The notes under the pieces were generated by a model that was given only the letters and a program-made list of their open reading frames with translations, ran no database searches and was not told where the DNA came from. Positions 46,264 to 55,103 of a DNA stretch of 64,000 bases are shown piece by piece. The stretch spans positions 3,931,501 through 3,995,500 of the forward strand of contig NZ_JACMTR010000002.1 in the NCBI RefSeq assembly GCF_014267175.1, written 5' to 3'. The stretch is from Pseudonocardia sp. C8 (lineage in GTDB: Bacteria > Actinomycetota > Actinomycetes > Mycobacteriales > Pseudonocardiaceae). A program made the translations under genes and the position numbers. Within the stretch, counting starts at the first letter, position 1. Each line of letters opens with the position of its first letter.

Positions 46264-47313
46264 ATGTACTCCAAGGACGGCGAGAACTACTTCATCGTCG
46301 ACAGCCACATCCATTTCTGGGACGGCAGTCCTTCCAACCAGCGCAACCGCTACGGGGAGGGCTTCACGAACTGCTTCTTCGACTACCACCGCAACCTCTC
46401 CCCCGAGGAGTACGTGTGGTCGTTGGAGAAGTTCGGCCGCTACACCGAGCAGGACCTCATGACCGACCTGTTCCAGGACGGGTACGTCGACACGGCCATC
46501 TTCCAGCCGACCTACCTCACCGACTTCTACGTCAACGGTTTCAACACCACCGAGCGCAACGGCGCGCTGGTCGAGAAGCACCCGGACAAGCTGATCGTCA
46601 ACGGTGCGTTCGACCCGCGTGACGGCGAGGGCGGGCTGGAGGCGCTCGAGCGGCTGCACGAGCGGTGGAACCTCAAGGGGGTGAAGCTCTACACCGCCGA
46701 GTGGAAGGGCGAGTCGAAGGGCTGGAAGCTGTCGGACCCGTGGGCGTACCGGTACCTGGAGAAGTGCCAGGAGCTGGGCATCCGCAACATCCACGTGCAC
46801 AAGGGCCCGACGATCTACCCGCTCAACCGCGACGCGTTCGACGTGGCCGACGTCGACGACGTGGCCACCGCGTTCCCGGAGCTGCGGTTCATCATCGAGC
46901 ACGTCGGGCTGCCGCGGCTGGAGGACTTCTGCTGGATCGCCACGCAGGAGCCCAACGTCTACGGCGGGCTGGCGGTCGCGATGCCGTTCATCCACTCGCG
47001 GCCGCGCTACTTCGCCCAGATCATCGGCGAGCTGCTCTACTGGCTCGACGACAATCGGCTCACGTTCGCCAGCGACTACGCGATCTGGCACCCGAAGTGG
47101 CTCGTGGAGCAGTTCGTCGACTTCCAGATCCCCGAGGACATGCAGTCCGAGTACGGGGTGCTCACCACCGACGTCAAGAAGAAGATCCTCGGGCTGAACG
47201 CGGCGCGCCTCTACGACCTCGAGGTGCCCGCCGGGTGCGGCCTGTCCGTGCCCGCCGAGCCGGTGGCGGGCGAGACCGTCGGTGCGGGGCCCGTCCCCGT
47301 GGCGGGGCAGTGA
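46264..47313 (+). CDS. amidohydrolase-family (amidohydrolase 2) protein
   Basis: A 349-residue TIM-barrel metal-dependent hydrolase or decarboxylase. The N-terminal metal motif is IVDSHIHFWDG (HxH); other ligands are probably His in IHVHKGPTIYP and IIEHVGLPRLEDF, and Asp in LTFASDYAIWHP. The family includes decarboxylases of the ACMSD type and hydrolases. Orthologues are regularly found right after groEL and adh in prm/mim clusters, but their substrate has not been settled; a role in metallating the hydroxylase or handling a side product is conceivable. The ~25 C-terminal residues are Val/Pro/Ala-rich. It overlaps the next gene by 4 nt. Confidence 0.87.
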   Translation: MYSKDGENYFIVDSHIHFWDGSPSNQRNRYGEGFTNCFFDYHRNLSPEEYVWSLEKFGRYTEQDLMTDLFQDGYVDTAIFQPTYLTDFYVNGFNTTERNGALVEKHPDKLIVNGAFDPRDGEGGLEALERLHERWNLKGVKLYTAEWKGESKGWKLSDPWAYRYLEKCQELGIRNIHVHKGPTIYPLNRDAFDVADVDDVATAFPELRFIIEHVGLPRLEDFCWIATQEPNVYGGLAVAMPFIHSRPRYFAQIIGELLYWLDDNRLTFASDYAIWHPKWLVEQFVDFQIPEDMQSEYGVLTTDVKKKILGLNAARLYDLEVPAGCGLSVPAEPVAGETVGAGPVPVAGQ

Positions 47314-48023
47314 CGACCCACGCTCCGGCACGCATCGACCTGGCGCCCGCCGTGTGGCGGGCGCTGGGGTCGGTGCGTGATCCGGAGCTGGACGAGTCGA
47401 TCACCGACCTGCGGTTCGTGCAGGAGTGCGCCGTGGCCGGGGACGAGGTCATCGTCGTGCTGCGGCTGCCGACGTACTTCTGCGCCCCGAACTTCGCCTA
47501 CCTGATGGTGGCCGACGCCGCCGACGCCGTGCGTGCGGTGCCCGGCGTGCGCACCGCGCGTGTCACGCTGGCCGACCACTTCGCCTCCGACGAGATCAAC
47601 GCGGGGGTGGCCGCGGGCGACGGGTTCTCCGCGTCGTTCCCCGGCCTCGCCGACCCGGACGCCGTCGACCTGGCCGACCTGCGCCTGAGGTTCCAGCGCA
47701 AGGCGCACGCGGCCGCGCAGGAGCTGGTGGCAGACGGCCTGCTGCGGGGCGGGCGCACGCTCGACGACCTGCTCGCGACGACGCTCGCCGACCTGGAGGA
47801 AACCGCCGCGCTCGCGCGGCTGCAGCGCCGCCGGGCCGACCTCGGGCTGCCGGCGGATCCGTCGGCGCCGCTGCTGCTCGAGACCGACGGGACGCCGATG
47901 CGGGCCGACGGACTCCCGCTGAAGCTGCGGCTCGCGCGCACCACCCGGGTGAGCATCGAGGGCAACGGGATCTTCTGCCGCGGCCTCCTCGCCACCCGCT
48001 ACGGGGAACGGGCGGTCTCGTGA
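47310..48023 (+). CDS. MIP18/DUF59-like iron-sulfur-assembly-type protein
   Basis: A 237-residue protein. The first ~95 residues form a MIP18/DUF59 (SufT/PaaD-like) domain: VWRALGSVRDPELDESITDLRFVQECAVAGDEVIVVLRLPTYFCAPNFAYLMVADAADAVRAVPGVRTARVTL, including the family DPE motif and a cysteine in TYFCAP. The remaining ~140 residues are helical, ending with a HxxGxxxC-like FCRGLLATRYGE, with no known domain. DUF59 proteins help deliver iron-sulfur clusters or insert metal into enzymes, so maturation of the diiron hydroxylase or the reductase is a fair hypothesis. Coupled by 4-nt overlaps to both neighbours. Confidence 0.82.
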   Translation: MTTHAPARIDLAPAVWRALGSVRDPELDESITDLRFVQECAVAGDEVIVVLRLPTYFCAPNFAYLMVADAADAVRAVPGVRTARVTLADHFASDEINAGVAAGDGFSASFPGLADPDAVDLADLRLRFQRKAHAAAQELVADGLLRGGRTLDDLLATTLADLEETAALARLQRRRADLGLPADPSAPLLLETDGTPMRADGLPLKLRLARTTRVSIEGNGIFCRGLLATRYGERAVS

Positions 48024-48259
48024 GCGCCGTGCACACCGCCGTGCCGACCGCAGGACATCTCGCGTGCAGATACCTGCTCGTCGAGCTCTTCCTCGTCCGC
48101 GTGCTCGACCTGACCTCGCAGGAGGCACGCGCCGAGGCGGACGCGCTGCAGCACGCGGTCTCCGAGCGGGTGCTCGACCGCATCGACACGCTGCTCGGCC
48201 GGCCGGAGCGCGACGTCCGCGGCGAGGCGATACCACGACCGGAGGCGAGGTGGCCGTGA
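48020..48259 (+). CDS. small protein of the prm operon, unknown function
   Basis: A 79-residue protein. It begins SAVHTAVPTAGHLACRYLLVELFLVRVLDLTSQEARAEADALQHAVSERVLDRIDTLLG, a single amphipathic/hydrophobic helix followed by a charged one. No domain recognised. GTG start and stop overlap the neighbours by 4 nt each, so it is made together with the DUF59-like protein and the next small protein. Confidence 0.75.
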   Translation: MSAVHTAVPTAGHLACRYLLVELFLVRVLDLTSQEARAEADALQHAVSERVLDRIDTLLGRPERDVRGEAIPRPEARWP

Positions 48260-48492
48260 GCGAGACGTACAACCCGTGGACGGTGGTGAACCTCGTGTTC
48301 CACCACCTCGCCGCGGAGGGGCTGCACCCGGTGCTCGGGGAGACCGGCGACCCCGCCACACCGGCAGCCGCGTTGCTGCGTGCCCTCGGCATCGAGCCGG
48401 GGCGCGACGACGAGGGCCCGGCGGCGCCGTCGGTGCAGGCCGAGCTCGCGGAGCTGCGGGCGCGGATGTTCCCCGGCCAGGACAGGGAGTGA
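48256..48492 (+). CDS. small protein of the prm operon, unknown function
   Basis: A 78-residue protein: SETYNPWTVVNLVFHHLAAEGLHPVLGETGDPATPAAALLRALGIEPGR then an Ala/Glu-rich helix ending RARMFPGQ. No domain recognised. The NPWTVVNLVFHHLAAEGLHPVLG motif looks conserved in style and may be a binding helix. It overlaps the preceding gene by 4 nt and precedes the next by 4 nt. Confidence 0.75.
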   Translation: MSETYNPWTVVNLVFHHLAAEGLHPVLGETGDPATPAAALLRALGIEPGRDDEGPAAPSVQAELAELRARMFPGQDRE

Positions 48493-48496
48493 ACCC

Positions 48497-49135
48497 GTGA
48501 CGACCCGACCGCGGAGCGGTGACCAGACCGCGCCGGACACCGCCGCGCCCGATGCGGCGGTGTCGCCGACCCAGGTGCGCCGGCTCGACCTGCCGAGCGC
48601 CGGCGAGCTCGCCGGGCTCGCCGCCGTGTTCGAGGACCTGCAGTACGTGCTGCGCTGCTGCGAGCACCTCGTCGCCGCGCTCGGCCGGCCCCCCGAGCCC
48701 GACGCCGCGCTGGTGGAGGCGCTGTGGACGGGCGCGGTGGTCGCGTACGTGCGCTGCTTCTCGCCGCGCGGGGCGGTCCTCACGGACGCCGACCTCGACG
48801 GCCTCGAGCACGCGGACGAGCTCCGGCGGGTGCACGGGATGCTGCCGCAGCTGCGCGACCACCTCGCTTCCCGGCACGTGAACCCGCGCGAAACGTTCAC
48901 GATCGGTGCGGCGCAGGCGAACGACGGCACGCCCACCGGGGTCGCGGTCGTGGCCGGCCGGCGCCCGCTGGTCGACGACGCCACGGTGCGCACGCTGGGG
49001 CGGCTCGCGTACCACCTCGCGGAGCGGGTGGACGCGCGGATGCAGGAGCGCCAGCAGCAGGTGCTCGGCGACGCCGCGGCGCTCTCGCCCGCGGAGCTGG
49101 CCCGCTTGCCGCTGGTGCACCTGACCACCGGCTGA
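48497..49135 (+). CDS. unknown protein at the end of the prm operon
   Basis: A 212-residue helical protein. An ~30-residue Ala/Pro/Asp-rich N-terminus leads into LPSAGELAGLAAVFEDLQYVLRCCEHLVAALGRP and VAYVRCFSPRGAVLTDADLDGL..., then HRR-like HGMLPQLRDHLASRHVNPRETFTIGAA, and a C-terminal helix VRTLGRLAYHLAERVDARMQERQQQVL. Paired cysteines occur in LRCCEHL. No known domain. The layout (GTG 48497 4 nt after the previous stop) places it in the same transcript. Nothing in the sequence tells its role. Confidence 0.75.
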   Translation: MTTRPRSGDQTAPDTAAPDAAVSPTQVRRLDLPSAGELAGLAAVFEDLQYVLRCCEHLVAALGRPPEPDAALVEALWTGAVVAYVRCFSPRGAVLTDADLDGLEHADELRRVHGMLPQLRDHLASRHVNPRETFTIGAAQANDGTPTGVAVVAGRRPLVDDATVRTLGRLAYHLAERVDARMQERQQQVLGDAAALSPAELARLPLVHLTTG

Positions 49136-49204
49136 GCCGCCCGATCCGAGGGCATCACCACCGGCACGGCCCGGGGCCGTCGTGACCGGCACGGCAGGAG
49201 GGAA

Positions 49205-49639
49205 TCAGGTGTAGCGCCCGGCCAGCCCGGCCAGACCGGTCGCGAAGACGCCGTTCGCGAACAGCTCGACCAGGTTCCCCTCGGCGGCGGCGTCGGCGTC
49301 GAACTCCACCCACCACTCGGCGAAGGTGTGACCGACGGCCGTGATGGGAGCGAGCCGGATCGTGGACAGGTAGCGGCGCACCGGGAACGGTGACTCGATG
49401 ATCTCGTAGGTGAGAGTGTGCCCGCGGTCGTCGAGGGCCAGCAGGTCCTCGACGACGACGCCGCCGTCACCGAGGACGAGCCGCCGCCGCGCCCCGATGT
49501 CGGTGGGGGTCGCGCCCCGGGTCAGCTCGCACGCCTCGATCCCGGGGTGCCAGCGGTGGATGGCACCGAAGTCGCGGACGTGCGGCCACACCTCGGCCAG
49601 CGGCGCCGGGATCACGGCGCTGGAGTACGGACGGGGCAT
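49205..49639 (-). CDS. SRPBCC (START-like) family protein
   Basis: A 144-residue polyketide-cyclase/dehydrase-type fold: MPRPYSSAVIPAPLAEVWPHVRDFGAIHRWHPGIEACELTRG opens the helix-grip, with GARRRLVLGDGGVVVEDLLALDDRGHTLTYEIIESPFPVRRYLSTIRLAPI as the sheet and the C-terminal helix AEGNLVELFANGVFATGLAGL. Such proteins bind a hydrophobic ligand; this one resembles the MxaD-like subgroup. ATG 49639 follows GAGGAGACCCG. It is convergent with the prm operon and lies downstream of the membrane protein gene. Confidence 0.85.
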   Translation of the reverse strand: MPRPYSSAVIPAPLAEVWPHVRDFGAIHRWHPGIEACELTRGATPTDIGARRRLVLGDGGVVVEDLLALDDRGHTLTYEIIESPFPVRRYLSTIRLAPITAVGHTFAEWWVEFDADAAAEGNLVELFANGVFATGLAGLAGRYT

Positions 49640-49659
49640 CGGGTCTCCTCCTCGACGGG

Positions 49660-50424
49660 TCAGGCCGGTCCGGAACGCAGGTGCGGGGCCTGCGCCGCAA
49701 GCTGGTCGAGCTGGGCGTGCACGGCCTCGAAGCGCGTCTCGGCCCGCAGATCCAGCGCGATCGACGCCGCGTGCTCGGTGGTGCCGTGGAACGCGGCCCG
49801 GGCCTCCTCGAGGCGGGCCCCGACCGATCGGGCGGCCTCGCCGCCCGGCGCGCCGGCCTCCACGCTCGCGCCGAGCCGCGCCAGCCGCAGCGCCTCCGCG
49901 AGCTCTGCGTCGAGGCTGCGGCCGATGTCGCGCAGCCAGTCCTTCGCGGGCCCATCGGGCACGGCGCGGACCACGCCGTGGAACGCGGTGACCGACTCGA
50001 CGCAGCCCTGGTAGGCGTGGGCCCACCAGGAGCCGGGTGCCAGCCCGTCCGGGAGGGGCTGCGGGGCGTCCGCGACCGCCTGCTGCATCGCGCCGCGCTC
50101 CTCGGGGCTCGCCGACCGCAGGTAGGCGCGCGCGAGGAACTGGGCCGGCAGCCCCACGAACAGGACCGACGGCACCGCGCAGAAGAGCACCCCGGCGATC
50201 GCCCCGCCGATGGAGCGCCCGATCAGTTCGCCGGCCGGGTACAGCCCGATCTCCGAGATGCCCATCGCGACCCCGAGCAGGAGTCCGGCCGCCACTCCAA
50301 TCAGCAGGAACACCAGCCAGCCGTGCGAGGCCAGCGCGTGCGACACGCGGCCGCCGCGCACCGCCATCCGCCGGCGCCAGTCGCCTCCGGGCGGCGGGTG
50401 GGCGGCGTGCTTCGCGGCCATCAT
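49660..50424 (-). CDS. membrane protein with long helical C-terminal region
   Basis: A 254-residue protein. After an Arg-rich, positively charged start ([17 protein letters not shown]), two hydrophobic segments follow (about residues 30-58, with [23 protein letters not shown]; and about 65-95). The remaining ~150 residues are soluble and helical, with repeated Arg/Ala/Glu. The N-terminus is therefore likely cytoplasmic. Function unknown. Its ATG overlaps the stop of the upstream TIM-barrel gene by 4 nt (start at 50424), so it is coupled to the two enzymes before it. Confidence 0.7.
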   Translation of the reverse strand: MMAAKHAAHPPPGGDWRRRMAVRGGRVSHALASHGWLVFLLIGVAAGLLLGVAMGISEIGLYPAGELIGRSIGGAIAGVLFCAVPSVLFVGLPAQFLARAYLRSASPEERGAMQQAVADAPQPLPDGLAPGSWWAHAYQGCVESVTAFHGVVRAVPDGPAKDWLRDIGRSLDAELAEALRLARLGASVEAGAPGGEAARSVGARLEEARAAFHGTTEHAASIALDLRAETRFEAVHAQLDQLAAQAPHLRSGPA

Positions 50425-51254
50425 CGCTCCAGGGTGTTCTTGAAGGCGCGGGTCTGTTCGGTCAGCGCCCGCTCGGTCGGCAGCCGTTCCATCGAGGAGG
50501 CCCCGTAGAACCCGTGGCAGACCCGCGCCTTCCGCAGCACGTACGCGGCGTCCTCCGGCATCGCGATCGGGCCCCCGTGGCACAGCACGAGCACGTCGTC
50601 GCGCACCTCGAGCGCGGCCGCGGCCCACTCGTCGACGAGCTCCACGCAGTCGTCCAGGCTCTTCGCGGTCTCGGCGCCGATCGCGCCACCGGTGGTCAGT
50701 CCCATGTGGCACACGACGACGTCCGCACCGGCCAGGGCCATCGCGTGGGCGTCCGCCGCGGAGAACACGTACGGCGTCGTGAGCAGTTCCTTCGCCCGGG
50801 CGGCGGCGATCAGGTCGACCTCCAGGCCGTACCCCATCCCGGTCTCCTCCAGGTTCGCCCGGAAGACGCCGTCGATCAGCCCGACGGTCGGGAAGTTCTG
50901 GATGCCGGCGAACCCGAGCGCGGCGAGCTCGTCGAGGAACCGGTCGGTCAGCAGGAACGGGTCGGTGCCGTTGACCCCGGCCAGCACCGGCGTCCGGCGC
51001 ACCACCGGGAGCACCTCGGCGGCCATCTCGACGACGATCTCGTTCGCGTTGCCGTACGCCAGCAGGCCGGCCAGGGAGCCGCGGCCGGCCATCCGGTAGC
51101 GGCCCGAGTTGTAGACGACGATGAGGTCGATCCCGCCCGCTTCCTCGCACTTGGCCGACAGGCCGGTCCCGGCGCCGCCGCCGACGATCGGCTCGCCGCG
51201 GGCCGCCATCTCGGCGAAGCGTTCCATCAGCTCGGCGCGGGTGAACCGCCTCAT
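50421..51254 (-). CDS. phosphoenolpyruvate-hydrolase-like TIM-barrel protein
   Basis: A 277-residue protein of the TIM-barrel family often annotated as phosphoenolpyruvate hydrolase. Landmarks: [66 protein letters not shown], then [24 protein letters not shown] and [16 protein letters not shown]. This protein is regularly encoded next to Tm-1-like proteins (next gene) and is sometimes fused to them. In plants, Tm-1 contains both parts and blocks tobamovirus replication; the bacterial function is unknown. Overlaps of 4 nt on both sides indicate one operon of three genes. Confidence 0.85.
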   Translation of the reverse strand: MRRFTRAELMERFAEMAARGEPIVGGGAGTGLSAKCEEAGGIDLIVVYNSGRYRMAGRGSLAGLLAYGNANEIVVEMAAEVLPVVRRTPVLAGVNGTDPFLLTDRFLDELAALGFAGIQNFPTVGLIDGVFRANLEETGMGYGLEVDLIAAARAKELLTTPYVFSAADAHAMALAGADVVVCHMGLTTGGAIGAETAKSLDDCVELVDEWAAAALEVRDDVLVLCHGGPIAMPEDAAYVLRKARVCHGFYGASSMERLPTERALTEQTRAFKNTLER

Positions 51255-52447
51255 GCCCGTACCTCCCGGAATGCGGCCAGCACCGCGTCGGCGAACTCGG
51301 GGTCGTTCACGTGGTGCGGCACCCGCCGCACGCGGTCCGGATCGGACACCCCGGACTCGATCGCGGCGAACAGCGCGGCGTCCGCCTCGGGATCGTGGAA
51401 CGCCTGCCCGGGCGCGTCCAGTGCGGACACCCCACCGAGCGGGAGCAGGAACAGCCACCGTCCGGTGAAGGTGTTCAGCTTGCCCGCCAGCCACTGCCCG
51501 ATCGCACGGTTCTCGTCCACCGTGGTCCGCATGAGCGTGACGTTCGGGTTGTGCTCGTAGATCAGCCGCTCGGCGAACCGCTCCGGCAGCGTCGCCACGG
51601 CGCCGAAGTTGACCATGTCGAGCGCGCCGCAGGACCCGACGTAGGGCACCCCCGTCCGGGCGACGGCGTCGAGGCGGTCCTCGCCGGCCGCCATCACCCC
51701 GCCGACGAGCAGGTCCGCGACCTCGGTCGTGGTCAGGTCGAGCACGGTGTCGACCAGGTGCGAGTCGACCAGCTTCTCCATCGACGCCCCGCCGGAGCCG
51801 GTGGCGTGGAAGACCAGCGCGTCCACCTCGTCGCCGAGGCGCTCGCGCACCGCGGTGACGCACGGGGTCGTCACGCCGAACATCGTCACGCCGACGGCGG
51901 GCAGGTCGGCGCCGGCGGGCGGGTCGGGCGCGGTCACCGCCGCCGCGAGCATGTGCGCGGCGTTGCCGAGCACCCTCCGCGAGATCCGGTTCAGCCCGGC
52001 GACGTCGGTGACCGCGTACAGCATCGCGATGTCGCTCGCGCCGACGTAGGGCGCGGTGTCACCGGAGGCGACGGTGGACACCATCAGCTTCGGCACGCCC
52101 ACCGGGAGGTCCCGCATCGCGGGCGTCACCAGCGCCGTCCCGCCGGAGCCGCCCAGGCCGAGCACGCCGCCGACGTCGTCGCAGCCGGCCAGGAACGCCC
52201 GCAGCGCGTCCGCCATCGCACGCACGGCGGTGCCGCGGTCCCCGGTGAACACCGCACCGGCGCCGTCCGGGTGGTGCGCGGCGACCTCGGACGCCGCGAC
52301 GTCGGCGCCCGGAGCCGCCCGGGCGGGGTCCTGGGTGGACACGTCCACCCGGCACACCCGGGCTCCCGCCGCGTCCACCAGGTCGGCGACGAACGCGAGC
52401 TCGGCCCCCTTGGTGTCGTACGTGCCGATCACGTATGCGGTCCCCAC
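51251..52447 (-). CDS. Tm-1-like ATP-binding domain protein (UPF0261)
   Basis: A 398-residue UPF0261 protein: [138 protein letters not shown]. The GxTPCV and HATGSGG motifs are hallmarks. An ATP-binding domain is inferred from Tm-1 structures. It has no established substrate. First gene of the operon with the TIM-barrel and membrane proteins; divergent from the gene at 52574. Confidence 0.87.
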   Translation of the reverse strand: MGTAYVIGTYDTKGAELAFVADLVDAAGARVCRVDVSTQDPARAAPGADVAASEVAAHHPDGAGAVFTGDRGTAVRAMADALRAFLAGCDDVGGVLGLGGSGGTALVTPAMRDLPVGVPKLMVSTVASGDTAPYVGASDIAMLYAVTDVAGLNRISRRVLGNAAHMLAAAVTAPDPPAGADLPAVGVTMFGVTTPCVTAVRERLGDEVDALVFHATGSGGASMEKLVDSHLVDTVLDLTTTEVADLLVGGVMAAGEDRLDAVARTGVPYVGSCGALDMVNFGAVATLPERFAERLIYEHNPNVTLMRTTVDENRAIGQWLAGKLNTFTGRWLFLLPLGGVSALDAPGQAFHDPEADAALFAAIESGVSDPDRVRRVPHHVNDPEFADAVLAAFREVRA

Positions 52448-52573
52448 ACGGGAGTTCTACCGGTCCCGGCCGCCCCGGGGCGAGGGCCGAGACCGGAACG
52501 ACGCAGGGCACTATGGGGTCACGGCTCCCTCATCGGGCTCGTGACCTGCGGCCCCTGACGTCGTTGGAGAGAC

Positions 52574-53752
52574 ATGCTCGGTCACCCGGACGACCCTCGC
52601 GGCATCGTGCTCCCGCTGGACGGGCGACCCGCCGGGACGGAGACCGCCACGCCGGAACGCAACGGCGGCCCGCGTCCCGTTCACCACGGCGTCCCGCCCG
52701 GCCCGGCCCTGCTGCTCAGCTGGCGCCCGGCGCCCGGACCGGCCGGCGACGGCGAGGACCGGGCCTGGGGCTCGACGCTGTCGGCGTCGAGCGAGCTGGC
52801 CCGGCGGCTCGCCCGCCCGGGCAGCACCCGCGGCCCCGAACGCGGCCTGACCTTCCGGCTCGCGCTCCCCGAGGCGTTCGGGGCGGAGTCGCTGCTGCGG
52901 ATGGCGGGCGCCGACCACGGTCCCGGCCACGCGGGCCCGTCGGCCCTGCTGCCGGTGGGGACGCCGGGCGGCGGCCCGGCCCCGGGCGCGGGCCTCGGGC
53001 TGCTCGCGCTCACCGTGGCCGCGGAGATCGCCACCACCGGCACCCAGGCCCGGGTGCTGGACGAGCTGACGACCGCGGTCGGCGACCTCGCACCGTCCTG
53101 CGGGATGCGGCTGGACTCGCGGCTCCGCGCGGCCGAGGAGTCGCTGCGCGCCGCCCAGACCGAGCTGCTGGAACACGGGGCGATCACGGCGGGCACCGGG
53201 CTGGACACGGCGGTGGCGAACCTGTCCGTGCTGCGCCACCAGACGCATGCGTGGATCTCCGGGTGGGAGCGGGTCGTGGCGGCCGCCGACCGCACCGGCA
53301 CGCCCGGTGTCATCCTGCGCGAGCAGCTCGGTGAGGTCGGCAAGCTGGGCTGGGCCGGTTTCCCCGGTGCCGTGCACGGCGCCTACCAGGCGCTCGTCCT
53401 CGACGCCCGCCGGATCCTGCTCACCGCGGCCGACCACCTGCTGCGCTCGTCGAACCGGCCGCTCCCGGCGCTGCGGCCGCTGATCGAGTCCGACCTCAAC
53501 GGCCGGGCCGCGGACCTCGCGCGGCTGCACCGGCTCGCCACGCAGCTCTCGGTGCTGCCGCTGACCGTGCGGAAGCGCTCCGGCGGCATGATGCCGAACC
53601 TGATCGGCGAGCAGGCGGCCGCGAACGCCCGCACCCAGGCGCTGTTCACCCGGATGGCGAACGCCCTGCGGCCGCCGTCGTGGTCCGGGCAGATCGTGGT
53701 CGAGGTGCGGTCCCTGGACTCCGGCGAGCTGCAGGTCCTGCGCCCGGTCTGA
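52574..53752 (+). CDS. hypothetical protein
   Basis: A 392-residue protein without a domain I recognise. The first ~110 residues are Gly/Pro/Arg-rich; the remainder is mostly helical, with LRAAEESLRAAQTELLEHGAITAG, TAVANLSVLRHQTHAWISGWERVVAAA, and QALVLDARRILLTAADHLLRSSNRPLPAL. There is no signal peptide or membrane segment. ATG 52574 is preceded by GGAGAGAC. A hairpin that is likely a terminator lies 48 nt after the stop. Nothing can be said about function. Confidence 0.6.
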   Translation: MLGHPDDPRGIVLPLDGRPAGTETATPERNGGPRPVHHGVPPGPALLLSWRPAPGPAGDGEDRAWGSTLSASSELARRLARPGSTRGPERGLTFRLALPEAFGAESLLRMAGADHGPGHAGPSALLPVGTPGGGPAPGAGLGLLALTVAAEIATTGTQARVLDELTTAVGDLAPSCGMRLDSRLRAAEESLRAAQTELLEHGAITAGTGLDTAVANLSVLRHQTHAWISGWERVVAAADRTGTPGVILREQLGEVGKLGWAGFPGAVHGAYQALVLDARRILLTAADHLLRSSNRPLPALRPLIESDLNGRAADLARLHRLATQLSVLPLTVRKRSGGMMPNLIGEQAAANARTQALFTRMANALRPPSWSGQIVVEVRSLDSGELQVLRPV

Positions 53753-53800
53753 CCGACGCCGTCACACCCGCCTCACCGGCCTCTGGAGTCCCACCGACGA

Positions 53801-53853
53801 CGCACTCATGGTCCGAAAGCCCCGTGGCACGGGACTTTCGGACCATGAGTGCG
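53801..53853. terminator. long hairpin between convergent genes
   Basis: Outer 19-bp perfect stem (arms 53801-53819 and 53835-53853, left arm CGCACTCATGGTCCGAAAG), a single C-A mismatch, and an inner CCCGTG-G-CACGGG stem-loop, about 26 bp overall. It is located between genes ending at 53752 (+) and 53892 (-). It is similar in type to the hairpin at 43377. Confidence 0.75.
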
Positions 53854-53891
53854 AACGCCGGGGGCCGACGGGAACGCCGGGCGACCGGAGC

Positions 53892-55022
53892 TCAGCGAGC
53901 GGCGGCCTTGGCGCGCTTGCGGGCGTCCTTGGCGGCGCTCTTGGCGTGGGCCGCGGTGTCGGCACCGGCGGCGGCCGCGCGGTCGGCCAGGTCCGAGCCG
54001 AGCTTGGCGGCCTGCGCCTGCGCCTGCCCGGCGAGGGTGGCGAGCCGGTCGGCGTACTCGGGGGCGCGCTTCTCGGCCCGGGCGGCGGCCTGCCGTGCCT
54101 GCTTCTCCCAGCGGGCCCGGCGCTTCTCCGCCTCCTTGAGCCACTTGTCGCCGGTCTTCCCGGCGGCCTTGCGGTAGTGGGCGCCGCGCCGGTCGACGGC
54201 CTTCTCCAGCTTCGCGCCGTGCTTCTCGGCGGCCTTCGCGAGCTTGGCGCCCTTCTTCTCGGCCGCCTGCGCCCGCTTCTCGGCCCGCTTCGCGGCGCGC
54301 TCGGCGGCGACCGACAGCTGCTCGGACCAGGTCGACGCCCGCTCCGATGCGACCTCGCCGAGGTGCGCGGCCTGCTCGGACGCGCGCCCGCTCCATTCGG
54401 TGGCCCGCTCCCGCACGACCGGGCCGTACTCCTCGACGGCGCCGTGCAGCTTCTCCCGGCCACCGGCCGCGGCAGCCGCGATCGAGGTGCCCGCCCCCGC
54501 GATGCCGGCGGCGAGATGCGCGCCGGACTCCGAGTCGGACGACGACAGCCTGGCCTGCGCCCGCTCGGCCAGCTTGCGGGCCCGGTAGGCGTTCGACGGC
54601 TTGCCGTGGGTGTCGGCGGCCGCGATCAGCAGCCCGCCCAGCAGGCCCACGTTCTTCAGGAAGTGGATCTGCTGGTTGGTCCGCTGCTGCGGGTCGGTCT
54701 CCTCCCAGAAGCGGTGCCCGGCGAGCGTCGTCGGGATGATCGACGCCGCGAGCGCGGTGGAGGCGAGGCGGGGGCACTTGCCCACGGCCAGCAACGTGCC
54801 GGCGGCGACCTTCACCCCGGCGTCGATCTTGACCAGGGTCTCGGCGTCCGGGCGTCGCTCCAGCGGCGCGTTGTCGACCACCTTGCCGATCACCGGCTCC
54901 GCCTGGTCGAGCACGGCCTTGGCGGCCTGCGCGTGCCCCTCGGGCTGGCGGAACGCGGTGACGCCACCGTAGATGAACGTGGCCGCGAGCATGGGCCGGG
55001 CAACTCGTCGCAAGACTGGCAT
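53892..55022 (-). CDS. DoxX-family membrane protein with long charged tail
   Basis: A 376-residue protein. The N-terminal ~155 residues are DoxX-like: MPVLRRVARPMLAATFIYGGVTAFRQP, KIDAGVKVAAGTLLAVGKCPRLASTALAASIIPTTLAGHRFWEETDPQQRTNQQIHFLKNVGLLGGLLIAAAD, with four hydrophobic segments. The C-terminal ~210 residues are nearly all Ala, Lys, Glu and Arg (AEKRAQAAEKKGAKLAKAAEKHGAKLEKA...), a probable long coiled coil or extended basic helix unusual for DoxX. ATG 55022 with a GGAAGG site is used; a start 9 codons upstream is possible. It could tether DNA, cell wall or a partner to the membrane, but that is speculation. Confidence 0.78.
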   Translation of the reverse strand: MPVLRRVARPMLAATFIYGGVTAFRQPEGHAQAAKAVLDQAEPVIGKVVDNAPLERRPDAETLVKIDAGVKVAAGTLLAVGKCPRLASTALAASIIPTTLAGHRFWEETDPQQRTNQQIHFLKNVGLLGGLLIAAADTHGKPSNAYRARKLAERAQARLSSSDSESGAHLAAGIAGAGTSIAAAAAGGREKLHGAVEEYGPVVRERATEWSGRASEQAAHLGEVASERASTWSEQLSVAAERAAKRAEKRAQAAEKKGAKLAKAAEKHGAKLEKAVDRRGAHYRKAAGKTGDKWLKEAEKRRARWEKQARQAAARAEKRAPEYADRLATLAGQAQAQAAKLGSDLADRAAAAGADTAAHAKSAAKDARKRAKAAAR

Positions 55023-55103
55023 GGAGGCATCCTTCCCCTCCGGCGGCATCCGCAAACCCCCCCGTGGCGTGACAGGACACCGCGCGGTCGTAATCATGCC
55101 CTG

